Shown here: in pieces, positions 33,541 through 44,479 of the stretch
How positions within the stretch are numbered: position 1 is the stretch's first letter
Layout: each line of letters opens with the position of its first letter
Origin: Meconema thalassinum
Lineage: Eukaryota > Arthropoda > Insecta > Orthoptera > Tettigoniidae
Assembly (NCBI GenBank): GCA_946902985.2
Contig: OX336391.1
Coordinates: 71,153,947-71,217,946 of the forward strand
Direction: 5' to 3'
Length of the DNA: 64,000 bases
Notes under the pieces: generated by a model
The model's database searches: none
Told to the model about the DNA's origin: nothing
The model's input: the letters and a program-made list of their open reading frames with translations, nothing else
Translations under genes and position numbers: made by a program

Positions 33541-35047
33541 TCAAAACAGTGTAACAGTATTGACCAGGAGGTTTAAATGTGTAACAGTATTGACCAGGAG
33601 GTTCAAATGTGTAACAGTATTGACTAGGAGGTTTAAATGTGTAACAGTATTGACTAGGAGGTGTCAATGTGTAACAGTATTGACTATGAGTTTTAAATGT
33701 GTAACAGTAATGACCAGGAGGTTTAAATGTGTACCAGTACCGACTAGGAGGTTTAATTGTGTAACAGTATCGACTAGGAGGTTTATATGTGTACCAGTTT
33801 TGACTACGAGCTTTAACTGTGTAATAGTATTGACTAGGAGGTTTAAATGTGTACCAGTTTTGACTACGAGCTTTAAATGTGTAATAGTATTGACTAGGAG
33901 GTTTAAATGTGTAACAGTATTGACTATGAGGTTTAAATGTGCAACAGTATTGACCAGGAGGTTTAATTGTATAGCAGTATTCACTAGGAGGTTTATATGT
34001 GTAACTGTATTGACTAGGAGGTCTAAATGTGTACCAGTATTGACTAGGAGGTTTATATGTGTACCAGTTTTGACTAGGAGGTTTAAATGTGTAATAGTAT
34101 TGACCAGGAGGTTTAAATGTTTAACAGTATTGACTAGGAGGTTTAAATGTGTACCAGTATTGACTAGGAGGTTTAAATGTGTAGCAGTATTGACTAGGTG
34201 GTTTAAATGTGTAATTGTATTGACTAGGAGGTTTAAATGTGTAACAGTATTGACTAGGAGGTTTAAATGTGTACCAGTATTGACTAGGAGGTTTAAATGT
34301 GTAGCAGTATTGACTAGGAGGTTTAAATGTGTAATAGTATTGACCAGGAGGTTTAAATGTTTAACAGTATTGACTAGGAGGTTTAAATGTGTACCAGTAT
34401 TGACTAGGAGGTTTAAATGTGTAGCAGTATTGACTAGGAGGTTTAAATGTGTAATTGTATTGACTAGGAGGTTTAAATGTGTAACAGTATTGACTAGGAG
34501 GTTTAAATGTGTAACAGTATTGACTAGGTGGTTTAAATATGTAACAGTATTGGCTAGGAGGTTTAAATGTGTTAACAGTATAGACTATGAGGTTTAAATG
34601 TGTAACAGTATTGACTAGGAGGTTTATATGTGTAACAGTATTGACTAGTAGGTTTAAATGTGTAACAGTATTGACTAGGAGGTTTAAATGTGTAACAGTA
34701 TTGACTAGGAGGTTTAAATGTGTAACAGTATTGACTAGGAGGTTTAAATGTGTAACAGTATTGACTAGTAGGTTTAAATGTGTAACAGTATTGACTAGGA
34801 GGTTAAAATGTGTAACAGTATTGACTAGGAGGTTTAAATGTGTAACAGTATTGACTAGCAGGTTTAAATGTGTAATAGTATTGACTAGAGGTTTATATGT
34901 GTAATAGTATTGACTAGGAGGTTTATATGTGTAATAGTATTGACTAGGAGGTTTAAATGTGTAATAGTATTGACTAGGAGGTTTATATGTGTAATAGTAT
35001 TGATTAGGAGGTTTAAATGTGTAACAGTATTGACTACGAGGTTTAAA
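33541..35047. repeat. 30-bp minisatellite, about 50 copies
   Basis: The unit GTTTAAATGTGTAACAGTAT + TGACTAGGAG repeats in perfect 30-base register from 33,541 to about 34,570. It shifts by one inserted base, returns after a one-base loss near 34,889, and ends at about 35,047. Variation is concentrated in a few positions (GTAAC/GTACC/GTAGC/GTAAT and TTTAAA/TTTATA). Blocks of three variant units (ACC, AGC, AAT/AAC order) recur around 34,141-34,440, showing higher-order duplication. Because 30 is a multiple of three, the plus strand stays open for 353 codons (decapeptide RRFKCVTVLT) and the minus strand for 254 codons. I do not regard these as genes. Confidence 0.95.
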
Positions 35048-35404
35048 TAAATACTTTGATATTCGTAAGTCTATACTGGACCTCAATCTGTAAACCAATA
35101 TGTCTATTGGAATATCGAGAGCCAAACCAAAGAAACCGTTACATCACTGACTCAACCTTTCAACTAGTAGGGAAGGGACATGACTCCAAATATCAGGTGT
35201 TGATATAATACGGAAAATAATGTCAGATCACTATCGGAAGATTTAAGTACCCGTACACTACAAATAAAAGGTCCAGACGACCACGAGCCTGTATGATGGA
35301 TTGCTATGGTCACCGATATAAGGCAAAGCTCCCTTCGTGTCACCATATTAGAGAAGCATCGCGACATGCAGGGTTATTGAATAATAAATAGTTTAAAGAT
35401 TGCA

Positions 35405-35510
35405 CCTGATGAATACTTTTATTAAATATGATCACTGTGTGGTCATTGGTAGGAATTGTTTCGGGGCCTGAATATTATCTTTTGGCCCCTGTATAAACCG
35501 ATACTAATGA
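35405..35510 (-). repeat. Inverted repeat arm 1, with hammerhead-like fold
   Basis: The minus strand of this segment matches the plus strand of 37,955-38,060 (shared blocks CCTACCAATGACCA, AGTGATCA, TTTAATAAA and ATTCATCA). On the minus strand a perfect GGGGCC/GGCCCC stem (35,484-35,489 with 35,463-35,468) is followed directly by GAAAC. The stem and GAAA are hammerhead-like. The expected CUGAUGA box is degenerate here. Confidence 0.6.
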
Positions 35511-35747
35511 ATAAATAAATGTCAAAGACACTTCTGAAAAATTGAACTACACAGTTTCACCCTACTGAAAGTGTTCCTAATTTATAAGACTTTTTACTGA
35601 CCAAGTTTCTTTCAATTACCTTTGATCTGCAAGATAATCAGACATCTTTTAGATTTTAATATGTGTTTCAAATGATCATCTTAGCCTACTTTCGATTTTT
35701 GCAAAAAATGAAAGTAGACTTATGAGATCAACACAGGGCGAAAAAAG

Positions 35748-35788
35748 TGTGTCTGTCTGTGTGTGTGTATGTGTGTGTGTGAGTCTCT

Positions 35789-35823
<35 letters not shown>

Positions 35824-35835
35824 AGTGTGTGTACT
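35748..35835. repeat. (GT)n microsatellite with TC interruption
   Basis: Interrupted GT repeats run from about 35,748 to 35,830, followed by GAGAGTGTGTG. They border the 293-bp satellite. Confidence 0.9.
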
Positions 35836-35844
35836 CTGAATGTC

Positions 35845-37705
35845 TGTCCCCCCCGCTATCAATTCGAACACGGTGAAAGCGAATTGAACGAAATTTGGTA
35901 CAAAGGTAGCACTAGCAAAGGACACCTCAGTGTCAGGTTTTATATCGCCGCCATCTTGACGGAAACGTAATGGCGGCCACACAAATGTTCAAAGCTTACA
36001 TCAAATTACGACTAACCTAATCATCCGATCTCTACCAAATTTTGCAACAACATACCTTTATGGGGGGAACATCCTTTGACCAAACTAATAGGTCATTAAC
36101 CTAATAGTTTACGGATGGCGGCCATCTTTGTGTGAAAATCGATTCCCCCTATTAATTCGAACACGGTGAAACCGAATGGAACGAAATTTGGTAAAGAGGT
36201 AGTACTAGCAAAGGGCATCTCAGTGTCATGTTTTATATCGCCGCCATCTTGACGGAAACGTAATGGTAGCCACACAAATGTTCAAAGCTTAAATCAAATT
36301 ACGACTAACCTAATCATCCGATCTCTACCAAATTTTGCAACAACATACCCTTACGGAGGAAGCATCCTTTGACCAAATTAATAGGTCATTTGCCTAATGG
36401 TTTGCGGATGGCGGCCATCTTTGTGTCAAAATCGATTCCCCCTATTAATTCGATCACGGTGAAACCGAATGGAACGAAATTTGGTACAGAGGTAGCACTG
36501 GCAATGGGCACCTCAGTGTCATGTTTTATATCGCCGCCATCTTGACGGAAAATAATGGCGGCCACACAAATGTTCAAAGCTTAAATCAAATTACGACTAA
36601 CCTAATCATCCGATCTCTACCAAATTTTGCAACAACATACCTTTATGGGGGAGCATCCTTTGACCAATCTAATAGGTCATTAGCCTAATCGTTTGCGGAT
36701 GACGGCTATCTTTGTGTCAAAATCGATTCCCCCTATTAATTCGATCACGGTGAAACCGAATGGAACGAAATTTGGTACAGAGGTAGCACTAGCAAAGGGC
36801 ACCTCATTGCCAAGTTTTATATCGCCGCCATCTTGACGGAAACTTAATGGCGGCCACACAAATGTTCAAAGCTTAAATCAAATTACGATTAGCCTAATCA
36901 TCCGATCTCTACCAAATTTTGCATCAACATACCTTTATGGAGGGAGCATCTTTTGACCAAACTAATAGGGCATTAGCCTAATATTTTGCGGATGGAGGCC
37001 ATCTTTGTGTGAAAATCGATTCCCCTCTTAATTCGAACACGGTGAAACCGAATGAAACGAAATTTGGTACAGAGGTAGCACTAGCAAAGGGCACCTCAGT
37101 GTCATGTTTTATATCACCGCCATCTTGACAGAAACGTAATCGCGGCCACCCAAATATTAAAAGCTAAAATGTAATTACGACCAACCTAATAATCTAGTCT
37201 CTACCAAATTTTGCAACAACATATCTTTATGTGGGAAGCATATTCTGACCAAACTGCAAGATCATCAGCCCGATAGTTTGCGGATGGTGGCCAAGTATCT
37301 GTGCAAATCGATTCCCCCTATCAATTCAAACATGGTGAAACTGAATTGAACGAAATTTGGTACAGAGGTAGCACAAGCAAAGGGCACCTCAGTGTCATGT
37401 TTTATATCGCCGCCATCTTGACGGAAACGGAATGACGGCGACCCAAATATTAAAAGCTTAAATCAAATTACGACCATCCTAATAATTTGATCACTACCAG
37501 ATTTTGCAACGACATGCCTTTTTGTGGAAAGCATCTTATGACTGACTACAAGGTCATCAGCCCAATAGTTTGCAAATAGCGGCCATGTATGTGCGCAAAT
37601 CCATTCCCCATATCAATTCAAACACGGTGAAACCGAATGGAATGAAATTTTTTACAGAGGTAACACTAGCAAAGGGCACCTCATATTCATGTTTAATATC
37701 CCTAT
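35845..37705. repeat. 293-bp satellite, about 6.4 copies, with paired GCCGCCATCTTG motifs
   Basis: The marker GCCGCCATCTTGACGG occurs at 35,947, 36,240, 36,533, 36,824, 37,116 (variant) and 37,409, spacings 291-293 bp. Each unit also carries AATTCGAACACGGTGAAACC, ACGAAATTTGGTACAGAGG and, in most units, GCGGCCATCTTTG. Copies are highly similar at the left and more diverged at the right, and the last is cut near 37,700. There is no coding potential. The GCCATCTTG core matches the known YY1/Pho-type binding consensus. Confidence 0.92.
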
Positions 37706-37954
37706 AGCAGGTTGTATTTCAACAAGCTACTACAACCAACGTTCAATTATACTCCTTGAAAAGGACAAAGAGTTATAACAATACCCATGCATTTATGAGA
37801 AAGTAGGCTATATGTTCTTTACTGAACATCTTGTTTATTAATATTCTCATACTTCATATTGTGTTGCTTTAGGCGTTCAATTTTCAATCACCATATAAGG
37901 TTTAATGACAAAGGACTTCTTAGTGATTCGCTTCATAATTATCTTGTGTCTGAT

Positions 37955-38060
37955 TCAACCATATCGGCTGATGAAGGGGTCAAAAAGTAATAATTAGGCC
38001 TCGAAACATGTCCCACCAATGACCAGAGAGTGATCACTTTTAATAAATGGTATTGATCAA
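37955..38060 (+). repeat. Inverted repeat arm 2, with hammerhead-like core
   Basis: The plus strand has CTGATGA at 37,968-37,974 and CGAAACATGTC at 38,002-38,012, the two conserved hammerhead ribozyme boxes at suitable spacing. The ACATGT after GAA is palindromic, as expected for the very short helix III of retroelement-type hammerheads. The stem II bases here (AGGGGTC...GGCCTC) pair imperfectly. This arm is the reverse complement of arm 1 and together they bracket the satellite. Confidence 0.5.
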
Positions 38061-38288
38061 GCGGAACTGTTAGCCTACTTATTACTCAATTAGTTTATCG
38101 ATACGGAACCAGAATGAACCTTTTAAACACTAAAATGCTGGCTTATGATAACCACGACGCCTCTTGCTTGAGACACAAAGAATAGCAAGGAGTTAGAAAG
38201 GAGGATGGCTGAAATGTTACTCCAAAAGTCTACTAACATGTTAATGTCGTTGCCGGACAAAGGCGAAAAGAGTAAATGGCGAACTTAA

Positions 38289-38528
38289 TTAATCATTCCT
38301 ATCGTAAATATTACTGCAATTAATATGTGAATCAGATAAAAGGTTGTTTAGAGTAGGAAAAACAACTGAACCAAGGAACATCATTTCTGAGACAACAGCG
38401 AATTCCTTGAAGGTATTTGAATTGGTCAATTGCCCGGCTCTACCAATGATAATTTTGGTCTTATAGACATCTATCTGCAGTCCCATAACTACACTGACGG
38501 TTTTGACACAAGTTAGGATATTGGTCAT
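38289..38528 (-). pseudogene. Outer LINE, RT C-terminal fragment (downstream of nested insertion)
   Basis: The minus-strand frame reads VMGLQIDVYKTKIIIG followed by EMMFLGSVV, the palm/thumb part after the catalytic box in RTE/Jockey-like LINEs. It continues the outer LINE fragment found at 40,050-40,900. The two halves are separated by an inserted LINE (38,530-40,047). Confidence 0.6.
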
Positions 38529-38529
38529 G

Positions 38530-40047
38530 TTGTTGTTGTTTGTGTCTTCAGTCTTTTGACTGTTCTTTTGCAGCCCTCCATACGTCCCTGTCTTCAGCTA
38601 ATCGTTTCATCCCTACGGTGCATAGCTACCACACCCTACATCCGAGGGAATCTGTTTAACATATTCTAACCTTGGTCTACCCCTAAAGTTATTGTCCTCG
38701 ACACTTCCTTCCATAACTAAGCTTGCTATTCATAGGTGTATTAGTATGTGTCCTACCAAACAATCAGATCTCTTCATTACTAGTCGCCAGAAACATCTCG
38801 CCTCTCCCACTCGTCTTGAGACCAGTTCATTTGTGAGTTTATCTACCCATTTGATCTTCATCATTCTCATCTAAAACAACATTTCAAACGATTCAATTCT
38901 CCTCTTTTCTGCTGCGTCATCAGACCAAGTTTCACTTCCATAGAGCGCCACGCTCCAGACAAAGGCTTTAAAAATGACTTCCTAACACCTAAAATCTATA
39001 TTCGATGTCAACAGATTCTGTTTCTGTAGAAATTATTTCCTTGCCTGAGCATACCTACTTTTGTATATCCTCTTTGCTTCGTCCATCACTGGTTATTTTG
39101 CTCCCTAAGTAACAGAAGTCCCCTATTTTCTTTAGGTTTTCACCTGCCAATTCGCTGTCCATACAGGTTTCAGATTAATTTCGACTGCATTGCAATATTT
39201 GTGTTTACATTTATTAATTTTCATCATGAAGTCTTTCCTTAAGATGGAGTCCATACCATTCAAAAACTTATTCAAATCCTCTGGCGTGTCGGACAAGGTG
39301 ACGATGTCATCAGAAAATCTCCGAGTTGACATTATTTCTCCTTGAATCTTCACTCCCACTTCACTTTTATTTTCAATTTCCTTCATTGCTGGTTCAATGT
39401 AAAGATTGAAAAGTATGGGTGATAAGATGCAGCCTTGCCTTACACCTTTCTGAATACCAGCTTCTCTCTCATGTCCATCAGCTCGAATGACTGCCGTCTG
39501 GTTTCTGTATAGATAGCAGATCATCCTCCAATCCCTGTACTTTATTCCAATCGTTTTCAAAAAGTCAAACAATTTACCCCCAATCAACGTTATCAAAAGC
39601 CTTTTCTAAGTCTACAAATCCCATGAACGTTCTCTTATCCTTAATTATTCTACCTTCGAAAATGAGCTTAAGACTTAGTACAGCTTCCCTTGTTACTACA
39701 TTTCTCCTGAAACCAAACTGGTCATCACCCAACTCCGTTTCTATCTGTCTTACCATCCTCTTGTAAATTATGAACTTTGAAGAATGCGTAATCAAGCTGT
39801 TTGTACGGTAATCTTCACATCTGTCAGCTACTACTTTCTTCCGTACAGGGATGATAACATTAATTTTGAAATCAGAGGGTACCTCGCCTGTCCCATAAAT
39901 CCTACACACCAAGTGAAATAACCTGATCAGACCATCATCACCTACGCAACGTAGTAACTCAATCGGTATATCATCTATGCCTGGTGCTTTGCTGCAGCTT
40001 AAGTCTTCCAATGCTCTGTCAAATTCTGATGACATGATCATCTCAGT
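38530..40047 (-). mobile_element. Inner LINE inserted into another LINE, with (AAC)n 3' tail
   Basis: Minus-strand RT blocks in two overlapping frames: KAPGIDDIPIELL, VPSDFKINVIIPV, GDDQFGFRR, motif A GFVDLEKAFDNVDW (40,125-39,574), then IKYRDWRMICYLYRNQTAVI, GVRQGCILSPILFNLYIE and a damaged catalytic box FSDD (39,596-39,132). The 3' non-coding region (39,130-38,545) includes a GCAGCCCTCCATACGTCCC segment and ends at 38,530 in an AAC-repeat tail on the minus strand. That 3' region resembles a repeat I recall from orthopteroid genomes. The copy is 5'-truncated. Borders fit insertion between the two outer fragments; no clean TSD was found beyond a weak GGTCAT/GATCAT match. Confidence 0.75.
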
Positions 40048-40900
40048 AACAGCAATGAGTGCAGTATTACATGCATAACGAAGATTGGATATTTTCATAC
40101 CACCAACACGAAAGCCACCATCCATCTAGTGCAATACTCATGATGTATTCTCCATAAACATTCAATAGTACCGGTGAAGGTATACAACACTGACGGACAG
40201 CTCTTTGATCTAGAAAATTTCAGTCGGTTTTCCATTTTTTCTAACCGTTGTTGAGTTAGCTTCATTAGGATTTCATATTAGCAAAACCACATGTGCAGGA
40301 CGTCCCATTTCGATCAGTATTTGCCTCATTTTCTCCCATTCAACACAGTCAAAGGCTTTGTTACAATCTTAAAACGTGACAATGACAGGGAAAGGAAATT
40401 GTCTGATTTTTTCAATCAGCTGACGGATGTTAAATACCTGTACTCTGGTATCTTTAGCTCGGACAAACCCAGCTTGGTCAGGGGGGTCTAAAATGGAACG
40501 ACAGCTTGGAGCCACTCTTTCAATATGTACCGCATGATCTTCTTTGTATGTGAAATGAGGGTGAAGGTTGCGTATTTATCACATTTCATTGTGGAGTCCT
40601 TCTTGTGCAAAGGACCAAGAATCGTTGCTGTCTAATTAGCTGGCCATATTCCGCTTCTACAGATTGTGTAGCATACATCCGTGATGGTCCGCAGACCATT
40701 GTCACCTGTCTCGTTAAGAAGTTCAGCTCTTATGCCGTATGGTCCAGGTGCCTTATACAACCTTAACGATGTAATTGGTCTTTCGGTCTCTACTGTACAG
40801 GTAGGATGTCTGCTTCGATTTCGAATGCGTAACACAGGAATGTCCTTTTATGTACTGTTTCGTTTTGTAGAACTCTTCACATTATACTTTCTACCTAGTT
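40048..40900 (-). pseudogene. Outer LINE, RT N-terminal and middle fragment
   Basis: The minus strand reads GIRAELLNETGDNGLRTITDVCYTICRSGIWPANW (40,770-40,630), GPLHKKDSTMKC, then PDQAGFVRAKDTRVQV (about 40,480), FDCVEWEKM (about 40,340) and finally LDGGFRVGGMKISNLRYACNTALIAVTE (40,133-40,050), where NLRYA-(CN)T takes the place of the catalytic YADD. Motif order matches an RTE-like RT. Many frameshifts are present. Its continuation is at 38,289-38,528. Confidence 0.6.
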
Positions 40901-40904
40901 AATA

Positions 40905-41697
40905 TGTTGAAGTTAAGAACTTTACCACCGTCAACATTTCCATATGACCACGCTCTAGGTTTAAATTTGTTTGTTAGCAGTCTAACTTTGCGGTAAATAT
41001 CACGCGGTACATTACGAAGGCTATGAGCGTCAATTCTGCAAAAAATTTAGTTAGGTATTTATTCCTATCTCGGCATTTCAGCTGAATTTCACGGCACATG
41101 TGAAAATCATGTAAGCAAGTTATCATAATCTGTTTCTGCTATTGTATTGGCTGTCATGTGTGAACACTGATCCGAGATTTATGCTAATCAATGCTGTGGA
41201 AGGAAAGTTATTCTTAATTGCTGTTATAATGTTCTTGAATTCTACCTACGAGAAGCCTGCATCAGTAGTAAGATCTTGTCTAACGCACAGATTATCAATA
41301 CGTTCGTGTAGTGGTGAAATTACACTCACAAGATCACCACCGTCAAACACAAGTTAATTTTACAAGAATTTAAGTAAATAAATACAAATAATTTGCGAGT
41401 AAATATATTAATAATTGACGACAGCAACTTACATTTGTTCAAAAATCTGACGAATATTTGATCATACTTCATGAATATTAGTTCAACGCACAACGTGGGA
41501 AACAGATACCAACAGAACATATGTAATTATCACAGGCTGCTGAAATAATTAATATCTTCCTAATAATCTTTGAAAGTAAACTGACTGATCGCAAAGCCAC
41601 AATAATTTACCAACAGCAATTCAGAAAGACAGAAATAATACTTAGACACCTCAAAAAGTAATACACGGTACTGAAAGTTATTTTGAAGAAGGTTTAA
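40905..41697. other. AT-rich DNA, nothing identified
   Basis: No recognisable coding sequence, tandem repeat or mobile element was found. Short frames (41,142-41,357 and 41,326-41,520) have no motifs. Confidence 0.5.
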
Positions 41698-42057
41698 TAA
41701 GCACTGAATGAAAATGAAAATCCACAGCCTGCTTCCAGTCTCCGACCGGGTCAGGAATGGAATGAATGAAGCCCCCATCTAGCGGAGAGGATATGAACTG
41801 TGCCGGCTGCCGAGGCCTGACGCACTCCTCTGGGGCATTGATTAAATGAATGACAGATGAAATGAAATGATAGTGGAGAGTGTTGCTGGAATGACATTTT
41901 GACAGGGAAAACCGGAGTACCCGGAGGAAAACCTGTCTGCCTCCGTTCTGTCCAGCACAGATCTCACATGGAGTGACCGGGATTTGAACCACGGACCCAG
42001 CGGTGAGAGGCCGGCGTGCTGCTGCCTGAGCCACGGAGGCTTGTAAGCACTGAATGA
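41698..42057 (-). mobile_element. tRNA-derived SINE with 14-bp TSD
   Basis: A perfect direct repeat TAAGCACTGAATGA (41,698-41,711 and 42,044-42,057) encloses a 332-bp insert. On the minus strand it starts AGCCTCCGTGGCTCAGGCAG with a pol III A-box (TGGCTCAGGCAG, 42,022-42,033) and a B-box GGTTCAAATCC (41,980-41,990), a tRNA-like head. A body with CCGGGTACTCCGGTTTTCCC and a GACCCGGTCGGAGACTGGAA tail region follows. It ends TTTTCATTTTCATT next to the TSD. All marks of a complete SINE are present. The sequence resembles an abundant orthopteroid SINE known to me. Confidence 0.92.
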
Positions 42058-42179
42058 TAAACTGCACAAAATAAATATTTGGAGTATTTTCAACTGAAGA
42101 TCCCAGGCTCTCAACACCTCTCTACTATAGTGACTCCTTTTTCTGTATACATTATCGTAGGAGAGCACACGACCTATGC

Positions 42180-42620
42180 GAATTCCTCATTCTGACGGTG
42201 GCGAAAGTAGAGCGGTTAGGGAACTTCGAGGCAAGGTGCTACTGTGTGAATTCCTCAGTTAACCCCATTCGCTCTATTATCTTGGGATTTTACTCCTAAT
42301 TTTCTCGGTAATGCGGAGGATTCTCCCTGTGCAAAGAATGACAGAGCTGCAGACAATGACCCTGAGGTTGTAACCTGCTTTGTCGGAATTGGAAAGAAAT
42401 ACCATTTCTCGGATCACTCGTCTCGCTGTTCTAGCCCGCTATTTTTGCTCTTCCGGCCGTGTTTTCGCTGTGCAAGTAGCGAAAGCTCTGTCTCGACTGC
42501 TGCGATTGTCGCCTACTTCCCGAACTTTAAAAAACAGACTTGAAAGGTAGGGTCTCCTCGTGGTTTGACCAAACAGCAGCGTCAATCTCAAAGCTACGAT
42601 CTCTTAATATCCAATTGTGA
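42180..42620. promoter_or_regulatory. CpG-dense stretch, possible promoter or first exon
   Basis: About a dozen CpG lie within 42,400-42,530 alone (for example TTCCGGCCGTGTTTTCGCTG), against AT-rich neighbours with few. No repeat family or ORF explains it. A donor-like AAAG|GTAGGG is at about 42,547. This could be an unmethylated promoter or leader exon, or the remnant of a young CpG-rich element. Confidence 0.3.
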
Positions 42621-42839
42621 TTTCATCGCAAACTCAGTCCGCAGAAGAGCGAGGGATATTTATTTACTTACTGTGTGCCTGGAGTGTCCGAGGACATATT
42701 TGGTTCATCAGAGATTGTAGCTGCTTCAATGCGGACATTCATGGGGTAAGCTACAAGTACCGTCGCATTGTCGCATTTTGTGCAACCCGGAGGAAGGTCG
42801 TTATTATAATGAGCAATATCAATGTCACTCAATGTTCTT

Positions 42840-43425
42840 AAGCGTGCTTTTTATTTGATCACAAATTGTGTTGAAGTTGTTAAATAGGTGGGTACGACAG
42901 CTCTATACTGCTCGTAGCTTATAGGTTAAGCCTGAAATTTCGCTAATATAACAATATTTAAGGAGCCTACTTCAATCATTGTATGCATTATTAACCTAAC
43001 TAATACATTTTAAGGGCCAATGATTATTTTTTTCGTAATTGTATTACGCTTGCGGATTTTATCGAACAGCAACATTTCAAGAGGATAATGGTAGTCCTAG
43101 GATAAATGCTTAGAATCCCAGCTTCATAATAATATATGCATTTAATTAGGGAAAAAAGAATACAAAAAATAAAAAACAAACTAAATATCATCTAAGAATA
43201 TATATGTCCATCTTTAAATAAGTATTCATACATAACGCCCATCTACAATGAACATAGCGTGAAATCACTTTTTTCATTTTATTTTGTCTTTTAGTACTTT
43301 ATGTAGTTGGCAAATAGCATTTGACTTACAATTTTGAATTTTATGAAAATAACTAGCAGAAGTACCCGCTCTTCGAATGGTCTTCGGTATTAATAACCAG
43401 ACGTTATCAATTGAGCTACTGTTGC
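42840..43425. other. AT-rich DNA, nothing identified
   Basis: No motif, repeat or coding signal stands out. Confidence 0.5.
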
Positions 43426-43700
43426 AATGGTTATGGGCTTGTCATTCCTTCATAAGTTTATCTGAACGAAGTTAGTTTTCTGGGTATATCGCAGACAGTG
43501 TTAATTTGAGTGCCATAAAATGTGGTTTTCGGAGACCCTTTATAGACTCCCTAGTTTTGTGTCACACATTGAGAAGCCCAACATATGCTTTGGTCGTCCT
43601 TCTAGGATAATTTTTATTTTTCGCCTATTTTAGCATGTATTTTGAAAAGTTGTTCCTTATACCCACCCTTCTATGAGAAGTACGTTGAAGAGTTTTCTAA
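43426..43700 (+). repeat. Dispersed repeat Q, copy 1
   Basis: Shares blocks in the same order with 48,090-48,330: GGTTAT/GGTTACC, TTTATNNGAACGAAGTTAG, TTTTCTGGGTATATC, AAAATGTGGTTTTCGG, CATGTATTTTGAAAAG, ending TATGAGAAGTACGTTGAAGAGTT. The family has no visible coding capacity. Confidence 0.7.
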
Positions 43701-43959
43701 ATGATTGGTGTATTGACTCATGGTTACAATACCTAATTTTACGATGCTCCAAGCACCCGAACACGAATTTTAGGCGTTCATAAACATAAAGATATATCAG
43801 CCACACAGTATCAAACAAAATCATCTTTACGATGAACCCGATTGTCGACAAAAATATGATTAGTTAAAATGTGCTCTCAAACTAAATTCACCTAACGTGT
43901 ACTTCCTGACGTGAAAATAATATTGAAAACCTTGTAGACGAAACGCAATATATGTCAAA

Positions 43960-44100
43960 TTAAAACTGACCCTCACCGTTGTGAAAAGTCCACTGATCTC
44001 TATACATGGATCGCTGAAGGCAGCTCTCCGCTGCGCGAGAAAGTACGCCAGGTTGAGCGCGCGGTCCGCCATGTTGGCGTACCCAATCTTGAGCACTCCT
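43960..44100 (-). repeat. Dispersed repeat containing CCATGTATAGAGATCAGTGG
   Basis: The minus strand has TCCATGTATAGAGATCAGTGG (43,990-44,010) next to a GC-rich GCGCAGCGGAGAGCTGCC region and a CCATGTTGGC-like motif (GCCAACATGGCGG on the minus strand). The same 23-base core occurs on the plus strand at 46,797-46,819. The two copies flank the LINE at 44.5-46.15 kb in opposite orientation. Confidence 0.5.
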
Positions 44101-44479
44101 AATGAGGAAGCAATTATAATCTAGTCAATTTTAAATCGTAATTAATGGTGCTTTGGAGCAAATAAAAATATAGAGATATGTTCACTCATAGCATAAGGGC
44201 ATTGAGATCACTGACACGTCATTCCGAGGTCAGTAAATCTCCGGAATATCAATAAAAATTAATGTATAATAACGGCTGGCTGAGTACACGCAATTAGCGA
44301 CCAGCAACAGAGTATCGAGTGAAAAACAATTTCTGGAAACATTCTTGTAAATTGTATATACGGTATACATGTATATATACCACGAAATTATACATTCTTC
44401 AAATGATGTACCTATAAACGTAGCTCACTATACAGGCCTAGATTCGACATGAATTAAATGTATTTTATGGCAGTGCGTT

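Noticed and set aside
33536..34904. 353- and 105-codon plus-strand frames and 254-codon minus-strand frame of decapeptide repeats
   Set aside because: The unit is 30 bp with no stop, so all these frames are open automatically. No start context, domain or codon bias supports a gene.
33541..35047. CRISPR-like array
   Set aside because: The repeats are contiguous with no spacers, and the DNA is animal nuclear sequence.
35722..35970. Plus-strand ORF rich in Val/Cys
   Set aside because: Runs through the (GT)n microsatellite and has no domain beyond it.
41678..42168. Minus-strand ORFs of 129 and 108 codons
   Set aside because: They translate the tRNA-derived SINE.
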